DNA of 64,000 bases from Pyrocephalus nanus (Eukaryota; Chordata; Aves; Passeriformes; Tyrannidae). The stretch is from assembly GCA_038380795.1 (NCBI GenBank), contig CM076259.1, forward strand, positions 79,457,224 to 79,521,223, in the 5' to 3' direction. The notes below the pieces were generated by a model. The model ran no database searches and was not told where the DNA came from. It saw nothing but the letters and a program-made list of their open reading frames with translations. The translations under genes were made by a program, and so were the position numbers. Numbering within the stretch: the stretch's first letter is position 1; the number at the start of each line of letters is the position of its first letter. This document shows positions 13,216 to 25,045 of the stretch, in pieces.

Positions 13216-16200
13216 AAGCCTTCTCAGGGGGTAAAAATTCACCCCAATAACCAAATGGAGGCAGTCAGGACTCACAGAGCTGTCAACATATTAAAGCCAC
13301 TGTGCGAGACATTGCTGATACTATGGCAGAAGTGAAGAAACATTTTTTCACCTCCTACACAGCTATGACATATCCCTAAAAAAGAACTCAGTATGCCATA
13401 ATCTATTGGACTCAGGATGTGAGTTGCGCCATTAGTCCTCTGGTGTCACATCTGAACAGCTCTGGAAAATAAACAGCAAACACCCAAATTGTTCCCATGT
13501 AATTGCACACATCTATCTGGAAATCAATTGGAAAAAAACACCAATATACATATAAACTATTACACAATCAAAATATAAATAGAGTAAGTAGAATAAAAGT
13601 AAGTAGCAAATAGTTAAAACTGTTTCTACATCAGGTCTTATTTGTTGTAGTTTGGGTCATCCCTTGATACAACTGAAGACAACAAAAATACCTAAAAAGA
13701 AACAAAACCTTTTTGCTGCTTTAGGCTCCAATATAGCTGACTTCTCTACTCTAACTGGGAACTAAAGTTCTGAAGTTAATCATATTACTAATATTCAAAG
13801 TATACTAAATCCAAAGATACTGCTTCAAACAACTCCTATTATGTCCTGGATGGATACTTATACCAGAACAGAAAACAACCAAAAAACCTAAAAATTACAC
13901 TGTTTTTGTAACTCTGTTTAAGCTAAAAGTACTAAAATCTCCAGTCACATTGCTCAGGTGCATTCAACTTATCCTTTCCACACCTTAACATGGCTGAAAT
14001 TTCTGAAACTATAGCCAAAATTTGCAGTGATTTTGGAAAAACATCAGCAATTTACTGCCAGTGCATTCCCCACAGCTACTTATACTCAACACTTACACTG
14101 CTTATATCTGAACACTTGTTAGCAAAGAGTAGAAAACAGGCTGATTTCCCTTACATCCCTCCCTATATTTAAAACAAATGTCAACTGTGAAAGCAAAAAT
14201 AACAATATTGTGTGAAGTTGGTAACGAGCTGACAAAAGTATAGTTAAGAACCTCTAAGCATAAACACTTTTTAAGATGAGATTCACTATGTTCCTCATAC
14301 ATTTGTCACTTAGGCTGCTTAAACTATTTTTAGCTGCTATTATTTGAACTCTGAAAGTTGAGAGTTTTAGTAAATCAGATTCTAAATTGTTGACTGTTTA
14401 TCCAATACAAACTTTGAATACAACCTGCTCTCTGATATCCAGTGACCTAAAAACCTATCCAAATAATTAAACAGAAATGTTTGCTTATGGTATCAGTTCA
14501 TTTCAACTATTATGTTTGCAACATAAACCACTAATAAACAGGGTGATGATTGATGGACTGACTGACTATGGTAAGGGGCCATGAGATGGATATTGCTTTG
14601 ATCCAGCCATTGTTATCACAACCACGAGATACAAATGACTATTCATACCTGAATATTACTAATTAGCAGCCATTAGTGTCATAATTTATATAAATCTGAG
14701 CCATCCACTCATTTTGATTTATTTGCATGCACAATTTTTCTTTACTTATTTTACATAGAAATTACAACAGAATATTTTTTAAACAGAGCATAAAAATTTT
14801 ACAAAGATTCCCAAAATCATGTGTATTACATCAAAAGATCTTTTTTAGGGTAGTAACATCACAACATCACAGTTGTTTGGCACATATAAGCTACTTAGAC
14901 AACAGAATTTAATGAATGAATTTACACCTACAGAAGTGCTAAAGTGATAAAATGCTAAAATGTTACATTTCTTAGTTGTACCCAAATTGACAATTTGGGG
15001 TGATCTGACCTTTAGAGCTGGAATTAACTAGAATGCCAGCTATTTCTACTTTGTTAGAAAACTAAAATATAATTGGAAGTAATAATGAAGAGGGGTTTAT
15101 CAATCTAATGCCTGAAAGAGTTCAGCCGTACACCAGTTTCTGCACAAAACCATCTTCAGGGGGAAAAACAAAAGATAAGTAAAAATAAAAGGTTCTCAGA
15201 AACCAGACTGTTGTTTTAAGCAAGCCAAAACTACAATAATGAGGAAGTTAAGACTACAGTCTTCATTTTTTCATTTTTGTGATAAAGGTATAAGTAATAT
15301 ATGCACCAGACTCTGTTTGGAGTTTATGATAAATACTAAACTTGATTATCCAAATAAAGGTATTCAAGTGAAAAAAAAACTTGCTTGGTAGTGAGAAGTG
15401 ATGATGGTGATGATAATCATGATGTTTATTGTTCATTATCAATAACTTTCTAATGAGTACCTTAAGAGGAACATATAATTTCTAAATCCTATAAACATAC
15501 ACAATCTAAGTTCAGAAACACTTGTTAGAAGCAAGAGATTTTCTTTTTTTCAGATTACCTATATCAGCAATATAGGGATCAATCTCTCATTTTTTTTAGC
15601 CCCAGAAATAGTTTTCTATTAAAAAAATCTGAAGTATCCTGTGCTATTTTATAACTATTTCTACCTTTTGGCACCGTCATGATCCTAGAAAATTGATAAG
15701 ATAATGAAAAGGAACTACTAGCAGAAGGAATCATTATTATTTATAGTGTGTCATTAAACAAGAAAAGGGGTAGACAACCATACTTAGGTCTTCATCCTGT
15801 AATCATAACATTACTTGCTTGAGGGCAAGCATGGTTAATCTTCAGGTACAAGCCTAACCAGACCTCTGATGAAACTGGACTTATAGTGGACACAAGGGAA
15901 GACTTGCTAGATTCCAAAAGGCTGTAGCAAAGACCTTCCTACCATGTAAGTTTCTTTCTAGCTTCATAGAAAGAGATTCAATAGTTGATGGCGTCTTATT
16001 TTTGTTGACTTAAATAAAACAATTTAAAATACTGTTTGCAACAAAATATTACACATTTCATGTGTCTTTGTTCTGATTACAAAGATGGAACTGTTCTGAT
16101 TGCACAGCAAGAGAAGTGGAAAGAGAAAATAGAGCAGTGAAGTTTAAGAGTTCATTTATTCAATAGTTGATGGTATACAGATTACAGTGGCAAATTTTTT

Positions 16201-17301
16201 CAACTCATCAGAATTTCATATGAAGAGATACAAACCACTAATTAAGGCAGAGGAATTCAAGTCTGTTATACATAAACTAGATAGATGAAAATGAGAGGAG
16301 CATCTTCTTAAGCTAGAATATTCACAATGCATAAGGCAGTAAGTGTGTGAACAACTGAACACTCAGTAAAAGCCGAAAGATTTTGGAACAGTTACAAACT
16401 ATAATCCAAGAACTACAGAGTTTAGGTTGCAAGGGAGAGTGACTGGAAAAAATTCTTACTTCACCACATTTGTGAACATACCAATTTGTTATAAGATTGT
16501 TCCTAAAAACAAAACAAAGGAGAAATAATTAAGGATTAAAGCAAACCCAAATGTAAATACCTATTTTCTTTATTGTCTACCAAACAGACTATTCTTTATG
16601 AATTAACGATAAACTTTACACACACTGTTCTAATTACAAAAATTGTCTGCTGCTGTATGAAAAACTTTGTTGCAGGTTTGGAAAAATAATATCAGACATA
16701 TACTAAAATATACTTCACTGTTTCATTATAGAACATGCTTTTAAAAGAAGCGCACTAACACAATCTAAGTGTTAGTATGTAATGTTTTCGTGTAAGTATG
16801 TATATATAAACCATAGATTTAGTACTTATGATCACAGAAGTCTGGAGTAAACAGTTGCCTTTCAAAGACATTTCCCTCCTTCACACTACAGAAAATACTA
16901 CAATAAAAGCATAGTAAATTTACTGAACACACATTCCCCACCGGCTACCCTCCCATTGCTCTAGTTTTAAATGGTAAGGAAGTGAGTCTCTCTCTAACAC
17001 TCAGAGAGTGCAAATCCTCATAAAAGCCAAACTAGAAATATCTATAATACATTATTGCATTAAGGGAGACCCTGCTACAAGCTCCAACCTCTAGGCTTAT
17101 AGTTCCATAAGAATCTTCACTGCAAAGAAACCTGCTGACCTTTTCTTAAGCCTGACATATCTGCTCTGTGCTGAGTGACTTTGAAATTCAGCAACAAAAA
17201 TGCCTTGAGGCTTGAAAAGTCTTTTTCCATTAGGACATGAAACTACACTCATGTTTACCTGTACAATGAGCAATTAAAAAAATGCAGACTAATAAAAAAA
17301 A

Positions 17302-17404
17302 TCCCCTTCCTTCCTTCCCCTCCCTTTTCTCCTTTCCTTTTCTATCTTCCTTTTCTTTCCTCCCATCCTTCTTTTCCTCCCTTCCTTTTCTTTCTTCATT
17401 TCTG

Positions 17405-17441
<37 letters not shown>
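17302..17441 (-). repeat. Polypyrimidine tract ending in 36 T (transcript strand polypurine)
   Basis: About 100 bases of CCTT/CTTTT-rich pyrimidines with only a few purine interruptions run into a pure T36 (17406-17441). On the FGF14 transcript strand this is A36 followed by GAAA/GGAA-rich purines. A minus-strand Lys-rich frame across it is an artefact. Confidence 0.93.
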
Positions 17442-17445
<4 letters not shown>

Positions 17446-20400
17446 ACTGGAAATAGCCTAGCAACCAAAACTAGATGCTTCCTGGAGCCAGGCTTCACAG
17501 TGCTAAAGGAGAAGCACCAACAGCTACACTTTGTGCCTTGGATACATCTTGGAGTTTGCAAAATAAAGCAGAAAGGGCAGGCTTTGCAACGGAAATGATA
17601 GTTAATTATGAACAACTTTTTATTTTTAAAGTTTTTAAAATTGACTTCAACAGAAAGAACAGGCTGGGTGCTTGTGTTTCATAAAGCTGAATTGTTCTTC
17701 CATGGAACAAAATGTTTGACTTAATATTTTGAACAAATGCTGAGTTCCATCATTTATTTATGCTGAATACTGCCAATTAGCTGCCCAATCTTGGTTCAAT
17801 TTACAGCAGTTTTATAGCACAGTAACTCCAATGCCTTTCAAAAGTTCTACACCTGGACAAAGGATTAGAATCAAGGCCACAGATGTAATTAAATTGTTTA
17901 ATTTAGTTACATCCTAGGGATTATACCTTATATCCTAGAAAAAGGATATTCTTCATATTCCTATTTCAGTGATCTTTCTCATTTATGAAAATCTTACTGA
18001 AAAACCAATATCATATTTATTAGCTTCTATTCACTATTTTAGAAAACGGCAACCATAACAACCTGAGATACTGAAAACCTTGAGGGAACAAAGTTTCTGT
18101 ATTTTTTTCAACATAGTCCATCTATTTGAATTTTACATAGAGCTTTTACCATTTACTTCTTCCAATCTTATTCTGGCTTTCTTTTGAAATACAAAAATTC
18201 TCCATTTTCTTTTGCTTTATTTTAAAAAGTATGAATTTAAGTAATGTCACGTATTGCTGAAATCACCTATAGTTTATAATGTAGAATCAGAAGTTGAAAG
18301 TCCTGGACTCTACTCCTGCCAATCTTTAACTTGATACAAACATATATTGCTAAATTCTGGCATCAAAAGCATCTAGTCTTGTCCTTGGCACCAGGAAAGC
18401 TTATGTTCCCTCATTTTCAGTCCCATAGGAAAATAAATTACAATATCTACACTTGATCTCAGCATGCTATTGCATTTCTATATTGAGATGAAAAGACTAA
18501 ACCTCTAATGTACAGAAATGTTATCATCTACAATGGAATGGAAGCAGGTTGCTGATTTTTAATCATAATAAAAGAAATTTAGAGCTTTATTAATTTCCTA
18601 ATCCTTTTCCACCATGGAATGTAGTATCATATATTCTTTCTATTTTCACACTACTCAGTGTATGGCAGAGCATGAGATCTGAGTTAATAATAATAACTCT
18701 TGAAAACAAAATTGCACCCGTATCCAAGGGTTTCAGAAAAAGCTGATGGCACAGTAAGAGTACCTGCCACTGGAGTATGTCTTCCTGTCTATAACTAATT
18801 CTAATATTTGCCTAAGGTAGAAATGAGCTCAGACGTTACCAAATAAGCGAGACCTCTGTTTACTCATTACAAACTAACATCAAACCTAGAATATTTAGAA
18901 AACATAAGTTAAAATACTTACTGCTTTCAGATGTAATCTGGTTTCTACTTTTAACAGAATATTTTAAGATATGCAATTGTTAAGGTTTTCTACTCGTTTT
19001 ACATTAAAATAGGAGATATTCTGAAATAATACTGGTACAGGACTATCTGTATATTAAACACCAACTATTCTATCACCCCTGTTTGAAATATTGTTAAAAA
19101 TCAATAGTCCCTAAAATTATGTTACCATTTCTTTTAAAAGCTTCCCTTAGCAAGCACAGGTTTTATGTGAAATACTGAATGTATGGCAAATAAAGCTTGA
19201 CACTGAGTCTTGCAGATCATGTTTTCAAAAATATTCTTTAAATACACTTAGAATATTTTACATTCACAGTTCTAGTTTGTGATGATCTAGCAGTCCTTTG
19301 AGCAGGTTAAGAGCAGTGAAGGAAAAAATTAATAATTTCTTATATAGACTGTTAAGACTGTGTTTATAGTTCCAAAAGGATTGTGGGTTAATCAACTTCA
19401 CTTGCAGAAAAGAAGTAAAAAACAAGAAATATGAGTTCAACACCCTGAGAAACAGGCAGTCTTGCACCTAGATAATGCAGGAGCAGTGGGCTTTGGAGAA
19501 CTGCCAGAAAGGATTAATTCTGAGGACAGTCACATAGGAAAGCACAGCCACAGGTTTTGGTCTGCTGAAACTTTAAGGAAGCCAGATAATCCAGTGCTGG
19601 AGCTAACTAGTGGGGATTTGATGTGGTTTCTTAAGCTTTGGGAATCAAGTCATGTACACTCATGTGCACAGATCTCCATTTCAGTTACACTTCATAAATA
19701 GGAGAACTAGAAACTACTTAGGGCACTATGTATAGTGGGAATTATCTTACATCTGAGATTATGGGCCACTCCCACATCTGCTGAAAAACATTACTGAGGA
19801 ATTTTCCAAAAATGCTTTCTTTGGAGAATTAAATTACCTTTGTAGATGCAGTAAAATCTAATCAGTGCATTTTCTGAACATGTTCCCTAGGTCTCTCTTT
19901 CTCATAAATATTAATGTACAAAATCAGAGGCCGAGTCATTCCAAAATTCATACACTCCATGTATAAATTTAGAAGGCTTAATGTGGTATTAGCACACAGA
20001 AACAGTAAACATCACACATTAATACATTTAAATGTTGAGTATTTTCCAGTAGAATATTCTCAAGGGACCTAATTAACCAAATGAAGATTTTTCAGATTAG
20101 CAAAGCAGCTAGATATGTAGACAAAAATACAGGCTAAAGTTTGAATTTGCTCCAGACACAAGCATACATTTTAATCTCTGCTCTCTATAGCTGCATGAGG
20201 TGAAGAAGTGGCATTTCCCCAGGTTAGGTAAGGCTATTTCACATGAAGACAAAATCTTGTCTGTCGATTCTCCTATTTGCGATTATATTAGCATAAATTA
20301 AACCATTATAACTAAACAACCTCTAATCCAGGAGAGGATGAATCATAGTTGATTGATGACTGGCATCAAATCAGGCAAGATCTTGGCTTCATGGCTATCC

Positions 20401-21468
20401 GGAAATTAATGACAGTGATTTCTTCATCAGATGAAAGTAGAATAAAATAAAAATTAGATAAATTTAAAATATCATAACACTAAACAATATGAATCAAAGC
20501 TGTCCAGCAAATGAAAATGGTTTCTTCCACTCAGTAGATTATCAGGCAAGTCTCTTACAGAAAACACTTTGCTAGTTTAATTCATTAATCAACATTTTAG
20601 TAATGCTATTTAAAACTACCATGGCATCTATCATTAGAGAGAATATATAAGTAAATAGAAACATTACTCTTTACCCTGAATGAGCTCCTGGATGTATCTT
20701 AATGCTACTCTTCCAAAATGTTAGTCTCCCAGAGCACACTTCTGTTGATATTTTAGTATGCCCCTAAACAAAGGACCATGAACAGAAAATTTGTCACAAT
20801 GACAGAAAAAAAATTCTTCAGGGTATACACATGATTGTAGCATTTTATGTATTCATAATAACTTCATTTGTTCTTGAATAAATCCCACTGAACCAGAACA
20901 GTACTAATAGGCATTTTTAAAGAAGAGTTTAAAAATAAAGAATATTTTTTAAAGTTTGCTAACATGTTGGTAAGTGTGCATATATTGTGCATATCTATCT
21001 ACCTAATTCACATACATGCTTATATGTACATATATGTACAACAGTAAATGTGTATTTTTGATTGAAAAAGCAGCATCACTAGTTTTCACTGTCTGTTTCA
21101 AAGATGGGGAAACAGTTACTTTTCATATGCAAGCACAAAGCAAAACTCTTCTTTATTCTATGAAAATCAGTCTAGCTTTTACTGCTCTGCATAACAAACA
21201 TTTATATATGCTTCTACACTTCCATTGAATTGCATGAGAATGCTACAGATGGTTGGTAACATCTCGATTAGCTCATTTTTCACAATGCTCTTGTGACACT
21301 CTGTATCATTTACAGGAGATTTGTTTGTCAAGATCCCATAGCACCTTTCTGACAACAGATGTTTTGAAATTCATCCTATTTTGCTTGGCAAAGATTTATT
21401 TTAATGGGTTTTACAGTATGATTTCAGTGAAGAATTCACAGACCATTTAACTCAGTTTAGGAAAACTG

Positions 21469-21545
21469 AAAAGACATTCTGATAAATGTTCATTTATTAG
21501 ATAAATGTTATTAAATGTTATCTAAAAGACATTCTGATAAATGTT
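21469..21545 (+). repeat. 22-bp direct repeat, 55 bp apart
   Basis: AAAAGACATTCTGATAAATG followed by TT occurs identically at 21469-21490 and 21524-21545, with further AGATAAATGTTATTAAATG-like copies between. A local AT-rich duplication. Confidence 0.8.
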
Positions 21546-22929
21546 TATAAAAAAGACACTCATAAACACTAATTTTGTAACTCTTATAATGTATTTTAAA
21601 GCAATCAGCCCTATAAAATGTGGCTTATTTGGTTTTTTTCCCAAATGATTTTTCATTCTAAGTTATTATGCAAAAAATGTTTCAGTAATGACTTCAGCTT
21701 GATTATTTCTTCAGTTTCCTTCTTAAACAGGGTGTAACTTTGAATCCACAGGTACTTAATGAATCACTTTGTGCATCAAGAACATACATAGTTAAAAGTA
21801 TGATAGTATTTTTTCATCAGGAATTCCTATGGATGAGCACTAATTGAGACCTTAATGTAAATTAATGGATAAATATAGTCATATCTCAACATGAAGAGTT
21901 CTTAGAGAAAATAAATTCGAGGGTCTGATACTGCAAACTTTACTGGTGAATAGCCCTTGTTGTGATTATTCTTACTGAAGTCTTCTGTATCCATGGTACA
22001 GGTTAACAGCAGAGTTATATTTTAATCCAGTTCTCTTGTTCAAGAATGTCACCAAGTACCTTATGAAAAATTACTAAATGAAAAAGGATGAATTCAAAAG
22101 TCTCTCTAAAGCCCCTTCTTATCCAGGAAAATGTTTGGCATCTCAGTGCTGTGAGACAGTCATCTTCTCAAATGATAATATAGTCAAATACAGAGTTTTC
22201 CCCCAAATAAGACTGCACAGGTGGTCAAGCACAATTGCTCAGTTAGCAAAACATCATAAACTCATTTTCATGAATAAGTATCACTTATAAAAGTCCACCA
22301 TCATAAAGCAAATACTCTGATCTGCTTAAGCACACACACAGACTGCTTAAAAAAAGCCACTATAGATTTTGCCACAGTCATGTTCCTGCTCATCTTCCCT
22401 ATATCATTGTACTATCTAAAAATGGCAAGACTTGCAATTAATGCAAGTTACAATAAATAATTTTACTGTAACAAAGCCATGTAAAAATAAAATTGCATGG
22501 ATTGTTTTGATTTATGATTTTTCAAGTATGAGGCATGAAAAAGAGGCAGGAAGCATCAATCAGGACAGTTCCCTGATTATGCTTCATAAAATTATCTTCT
22601 GACCAAACCTAAAGAGGAGTTGTAGTATGTATACCAAAATACAACACATGGTGGCATTCTCTAATGTAACAAAGGGTGGTTTGTACTTTGTATCACTGAT
22701 GGGTAGGTATTAGCTACATTTCAAGTAATACTTAAGATTTTCACTCTTCACAATATAATCCTTTTTTTCTAAAACTACTTGTTTCCTGAGGACAAGTACA
22801 AAGTAAGTCATCACCATTTCTGAATGCTGCTGAATATCACTGAATTGTAAAAAATAGGTAAGTGATTGCAATATCATTTGATTCCTTTATTTCTAGGGTT
22901 CTAACACAAGGTACTGGATAGAATGCAAT

Positions 22930-23259
22930 CACCATGGTACCAGTTTCAGTTGTCTCCATTGACGACTGGTCATCTACCCTGAAGAACTGCCTGCAGAACC
23001 TGTTGGTCTGCATGGCGAGGCCCTGGCTGGGGATGGGCAACAGGCAGGTGGACCTGCACCTGGGCACCCACTGCGATGCTAAGAAGCTCTCCCACACCTC
23101 TCAATGTGCTGACTGGGAAGTTACCGGGCAGTGCGAAGGGAGACCTCTGCACTACGGCCAGGCTGCCCCCGCCAAAGCCAAGCAGGTTGCTCAAGGAAGG
23201 GCTGGTGAACGACGGCCCCCAGACACTGAAACCCAAAGAGCTTTCCCCGCTGTGAGCTC
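22930..23259. other. GC-rich shore just inside the FGF14 intron
   Basis: Moderately GC-rich sequence directly downstream of exon 1A on the transcript strand. Frames are open on both strands (plus 22934-23323, minus 22837-23097), but I recognise no protein in them and there is no repeat signature. Most likely it is CpG-island shore and intron. An exon of an antisense noncoding RNA is possible but unsupported. Confidence 0.4.
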
Positions 23260-23547
23260 TTTGTCCTTCAAAAATAAACACGGGAGAGACGGGGACACGC
23301 GGAGGAGCGGTCAGGGCTCTTAGCCGCGCCGGCCGCCTCCCCAGAAGGGCTTCCAGCCCGTAGCATACCTGTCGTGACCAATGCTAGAGCACCAGGGCGG
23401 GCTGAGCTCGCCGGCCGCGTCTCCTCGGGGAGCCGGGAGGCCGGCGGCAGGACCGAAGGCGGCGCCCGACCCGGGAAGTTTCTCGCCACAGGTTGCCCCC
23501 TCCCGTGACCCCACCCCGGGAGCCCGCGGGCGGGCCCGGCCACAAGG

Positions 23548-23554
23548 ACGCACC
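23548..23554 (-). promoter_or_regulatory. FGF14: Splice donor of FGF14 exon 1A
   Basis: On the minus strand the exon ends CGCCAAG and the intron begins GTGCGT, a good match to the vertebrate U1 donor consensus. The cut leaves 64 whole codons plus one base, which is the phase needed to join the shared FGF14 exon 2. Reading through the donor instead gives an Arg/Gly-rich tail with no family resemblance, which supports this exon end. Confidence 0.93.
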
Positions 23555-23746
23555 TTGGCGCCGCAACCGCCGCTTCTTGAGCCCGAAGATGCGGACCTTG
23601 GAGAAGATGTCCACCAGGTTGCCGTTGCAGAGCCCGCGGTTCTTGCTGGGGCTGTTCCGCCTCCTGCTGGCCGAGGGCCGGTCCCAGTGCTGCTCCCTCG
23701 CCTGCCGCTTCTGGCGGATCAAGCCGCTGGCGATGGCCGCTGCCAT
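23554..23746 (-). CDS. FGF14: FGF14 (FHF4) alternative first coding exon 1A, isoform 1a N-terminus
   Basis: This exon encodes the 64-residue A-type N-terminus of fibroblast growth factor homologous factor 4, plus the first base of codon 65. FHFs are non-secreted FGF-like proteins that bind the cytoplasmic C-terminus of voltage-gated sodium channels and tune their inactivation in neurons. The reading starts [20 protein letters not shown], which I recognise as FGF14-1a. FHF12 and FHF13 diverge after the first residues. Residues about 2-21 correspond to the long-term inactivation particle known in A-type FHFs. Basic clusters lie at RRR (28-30) and KKRRLRR (57-63). Cys40 and the segment [11 protein letters not shown] follow the family pattern. 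The start codon at 23746 has a strong context (GCAGCCATGG). The frame is open to the donor, where codon 65 is split after G (phase 1), as expected for the Asp that opens exon 2. Residue 31 is Asn (AAC), where I recall Ser in mammals. The core beta-trefoil exons 2-5 lie outside the window, beyond coordinate 1. Confidence 0.96.
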
Positions 23747-23800
23747 GGCTGCTCGCCGGATCGCCCACGCCGGGCAGAGAGGCGGGAGGCGGCGGGGCGC

Positions 23801-23821
23801 TCAGCCCCGGCGGGGACCCAT
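23801..23821 (-). other. Short upstream ORF (six codons) in presumed FGF14-1A leader
   Basis: On the minus strand an ATG at 23821 opens a six-codon frame (M G P R R G) closed by TGA at 23801-23803, 54 bases before the FGF14 ATG. It is very likely inside the 5' UTR because it is close to the main start. Its effect on translation is inference. Confidence 0.4.
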
Positions 23822-23828
23822 CCCCGGC

Positions 23829-23838
23829 GGGGGGGGGG
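23829..23838 (+). repeat. G10 run in the FGF14-1A leader
   Basis: Ten consecutive G on the plus strand, flanked by GGCGG and CGGGCG. The transcript strand is therefore C-rich. The opposite DNA strand could form a G-quadruplex. Such runs are also prone to sequencing-length error. Confidence 0.8.
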
Positions 23839-23927
23839 CGGGCGAGCGGGAGCCTCCTCTGGCCCGAGGAGCGGCTGCGGAGCGGCACCTCCACTCTGCG
23901 GCCGGCGGGAGCTGCCGCCGCCGGGGG

Positions 23928-23936
23928 TCACCGCAT
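23928..23936 (-). other. Minimal upstream ORF (Met-Arg-stop) in presumed FGF14-1A leader
   Basis: On the minus strand ATG-CGG-TGA occurs 182 bases before the FGF14 start codon. If transcription begins further upstream, this two-codon frame would sit in the 5' UTR and could lower main-frame translation. Whether it is in the mRNA depends on the unmapped start site. Confidence 0.35.
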
Positions 23937-24063
23937 GGGTGCCCTGCCGTCACCCCCGCCGTGTCCCGACGCTGGGGCACCTACTGCCTACTCGGGTTGG
24001 GTGCCTGCGGGCGGGCGGGCTGGCGGCGCGGAGCGAGCGGGGCTCGGGGCAGAGCCGCGCCCG

Positions 24064-24098
24064 GTCGGGTCGGATTGGGTCGGGTCGGGTCGGGTCCG
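24064..24098 (-). repeat. (GGTCG)n pentanucleotide array in FGF14-1A promoter/leader
   Basis: About seven imperfect GGTCG units, with one variant unit reading GATTG, run along the plus strand. The transcript strand reads as CGACC repeats. It lies about 320-350 bases upstream of the FGF14 start codon, inside the CpG island, so it is either in the 5' UTR or just upstream of the start site. Confidence 0.85.
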
Positions 24099-24323
24099 GC
24101 TGGCAGCGCTGCCTCCCGGGGCTGCCCCTCAGCCCCGCGCCGCCGCCGCCCGCTCGCCCGCCGCTGCCATCGCCGCGGCCGGGGCGGCTACCGCCGCCTC
24201 TTCCCGGCTCCCGCCTGATGATTGCCAAGTGCTTCAGAAATCAGCATCTGGAGAGAGCAATCTTCTTCTCCGGGGAGAGCTGTAATCACGGCTCCTCGGT
24301 CCCACCCCGCTCCAGCCTCCCCT

Positions 24324-24331
24324 ACACACGC

Positions 24332-24368
<37 letters not shown>
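24324..24368 (-). repeat. (CA)n/(TG)n microsatellite in the FGF14-1A promoter
   Basis: An almost pure alternating CA tract of about 45 bases, with two CG-containing interruptions near its left end. It is about 580-620 bases upstream of the FGF14 start codon within the CpG island. Alternating purine-pyrimidine tracts can adopt Z-DNA, and the length is probably polymorphic. Confidence 0.92.
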
Positions 24369-24371
<3 letters not shown>

Positions 24372-25045
24372 GCACGCACCGCTGGAGCTTTTTTTGTCCT
24401 CCCCAAGGCGAGGGGCGGCGAGGGTGCGGGGGGTGGAGAAGGAATGAGGGAAAGACAGAAGAAGGGGGAGAAAGTCAGAGGGACGGGATGTTGCTGATGC
24501 GGTTTTCTGGTGGGAAACGGGGGGTTCCCGGTGCACCCGCCTCCAGCTGCCTCTGCGCCCCGTTAGGTTTCCGGATGCCTTCGTAGGGGGCTCCCTCCCC
24601 GGGGGAGGGGCGGAGGGTGCTGCGCGTTTCTCCTCCGCCCGCCCCGGCCCACCGAGGTACCCTGGTACGCACCCTCTCGCCAGCTCCCAGGCACCGGCTC
24701 CCTGCCGGCCGCCCCTGCCGCCCCCAGCGGTGACACCGGCACCTGTCACCGTCCCCAGGCCGGGGAAGCCATGGGGGCAGGGCAGACGGGTGAGGTGGCA
24801 CCGCGTTCCGCCAAGGGCACCCCGCCCTGCGACAGCCCCTGTGCCGGACAGCCGGCCCGCAGCGGGGCGGGAGCGCCCCACAGTCCGGGAACGGACGGGG
24901 CTGGGGGTGTAGTCTGGCGGGAGAAGAGTTTCTGCCGCATGGGAAGGTTTGAGAACCATGAGGAAGAAGCACATCTACTAGGCGGAGGGGACCGTCAGCC
25001 CAAATACCGAAGGAATAGCGTAGAGCACCCACAAATAGCCGCGGC

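Larger units (their letters stand above)
8638..22929. other. FGF14 intron, long AT-rich noncoding stretch
   Basis: Over 14 kb with no CR1 or LTR body that I can recognise, only the simple repeats listed separately. Low repeat load next to a developmental or neuronal promoter may reflect conserved noncoding elements, for example about 14640-14760. I cannot show conservation from one sequence. Confidence 0.5.
23260..25045 (-). promoter_or_regulatory. FGF14: CpG island: FGF14-1A promoter and presumed 5' UTR
   Basis: GC content and CpG density rise sharply near 23260 and fall near 25045. Exon 1A sits towards the downstream edge on the minus strand, so the promoter and 5' UTR should lie between 23747 and about 24950. 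GC-box cores (GGGCGG type) are visible near 24411, 24606 and 24864. No convincing TATA box is seen on the minus strand, as is usual for CpG-island promoters. The transcription start cannot be fixed from sequence. Long frames on both strands here are GC-rich artefacts. The limits are by eye. Confidence 0.85.

Noticed and set aside
17289..17615. Lys/Arg-rich 108-codon minus-strand frame
   Set aside because: It is a translation of the polypurine tract.
23268..23894. 208-codon minus-strand open frame
   Set aside because: It overlaps exon 1A in a different frame from the clear FGF14 reading; GC-rich shadow.
23381..24586. 401-codon plus-strand open frame
   Set aside because: It lies antisense to FGF14 exon 1A and across its promoter in very GC-rich DNA where stops are rare. 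It translates the GGTCG and CA repeats and resembles no protein.
24234..24974. 246-codon minus-strand open frame upstream of FGF14
   Set aside because: It includes the TG microsatellite as a Cys-Val run, shows no domain, and has promoter-like composition.
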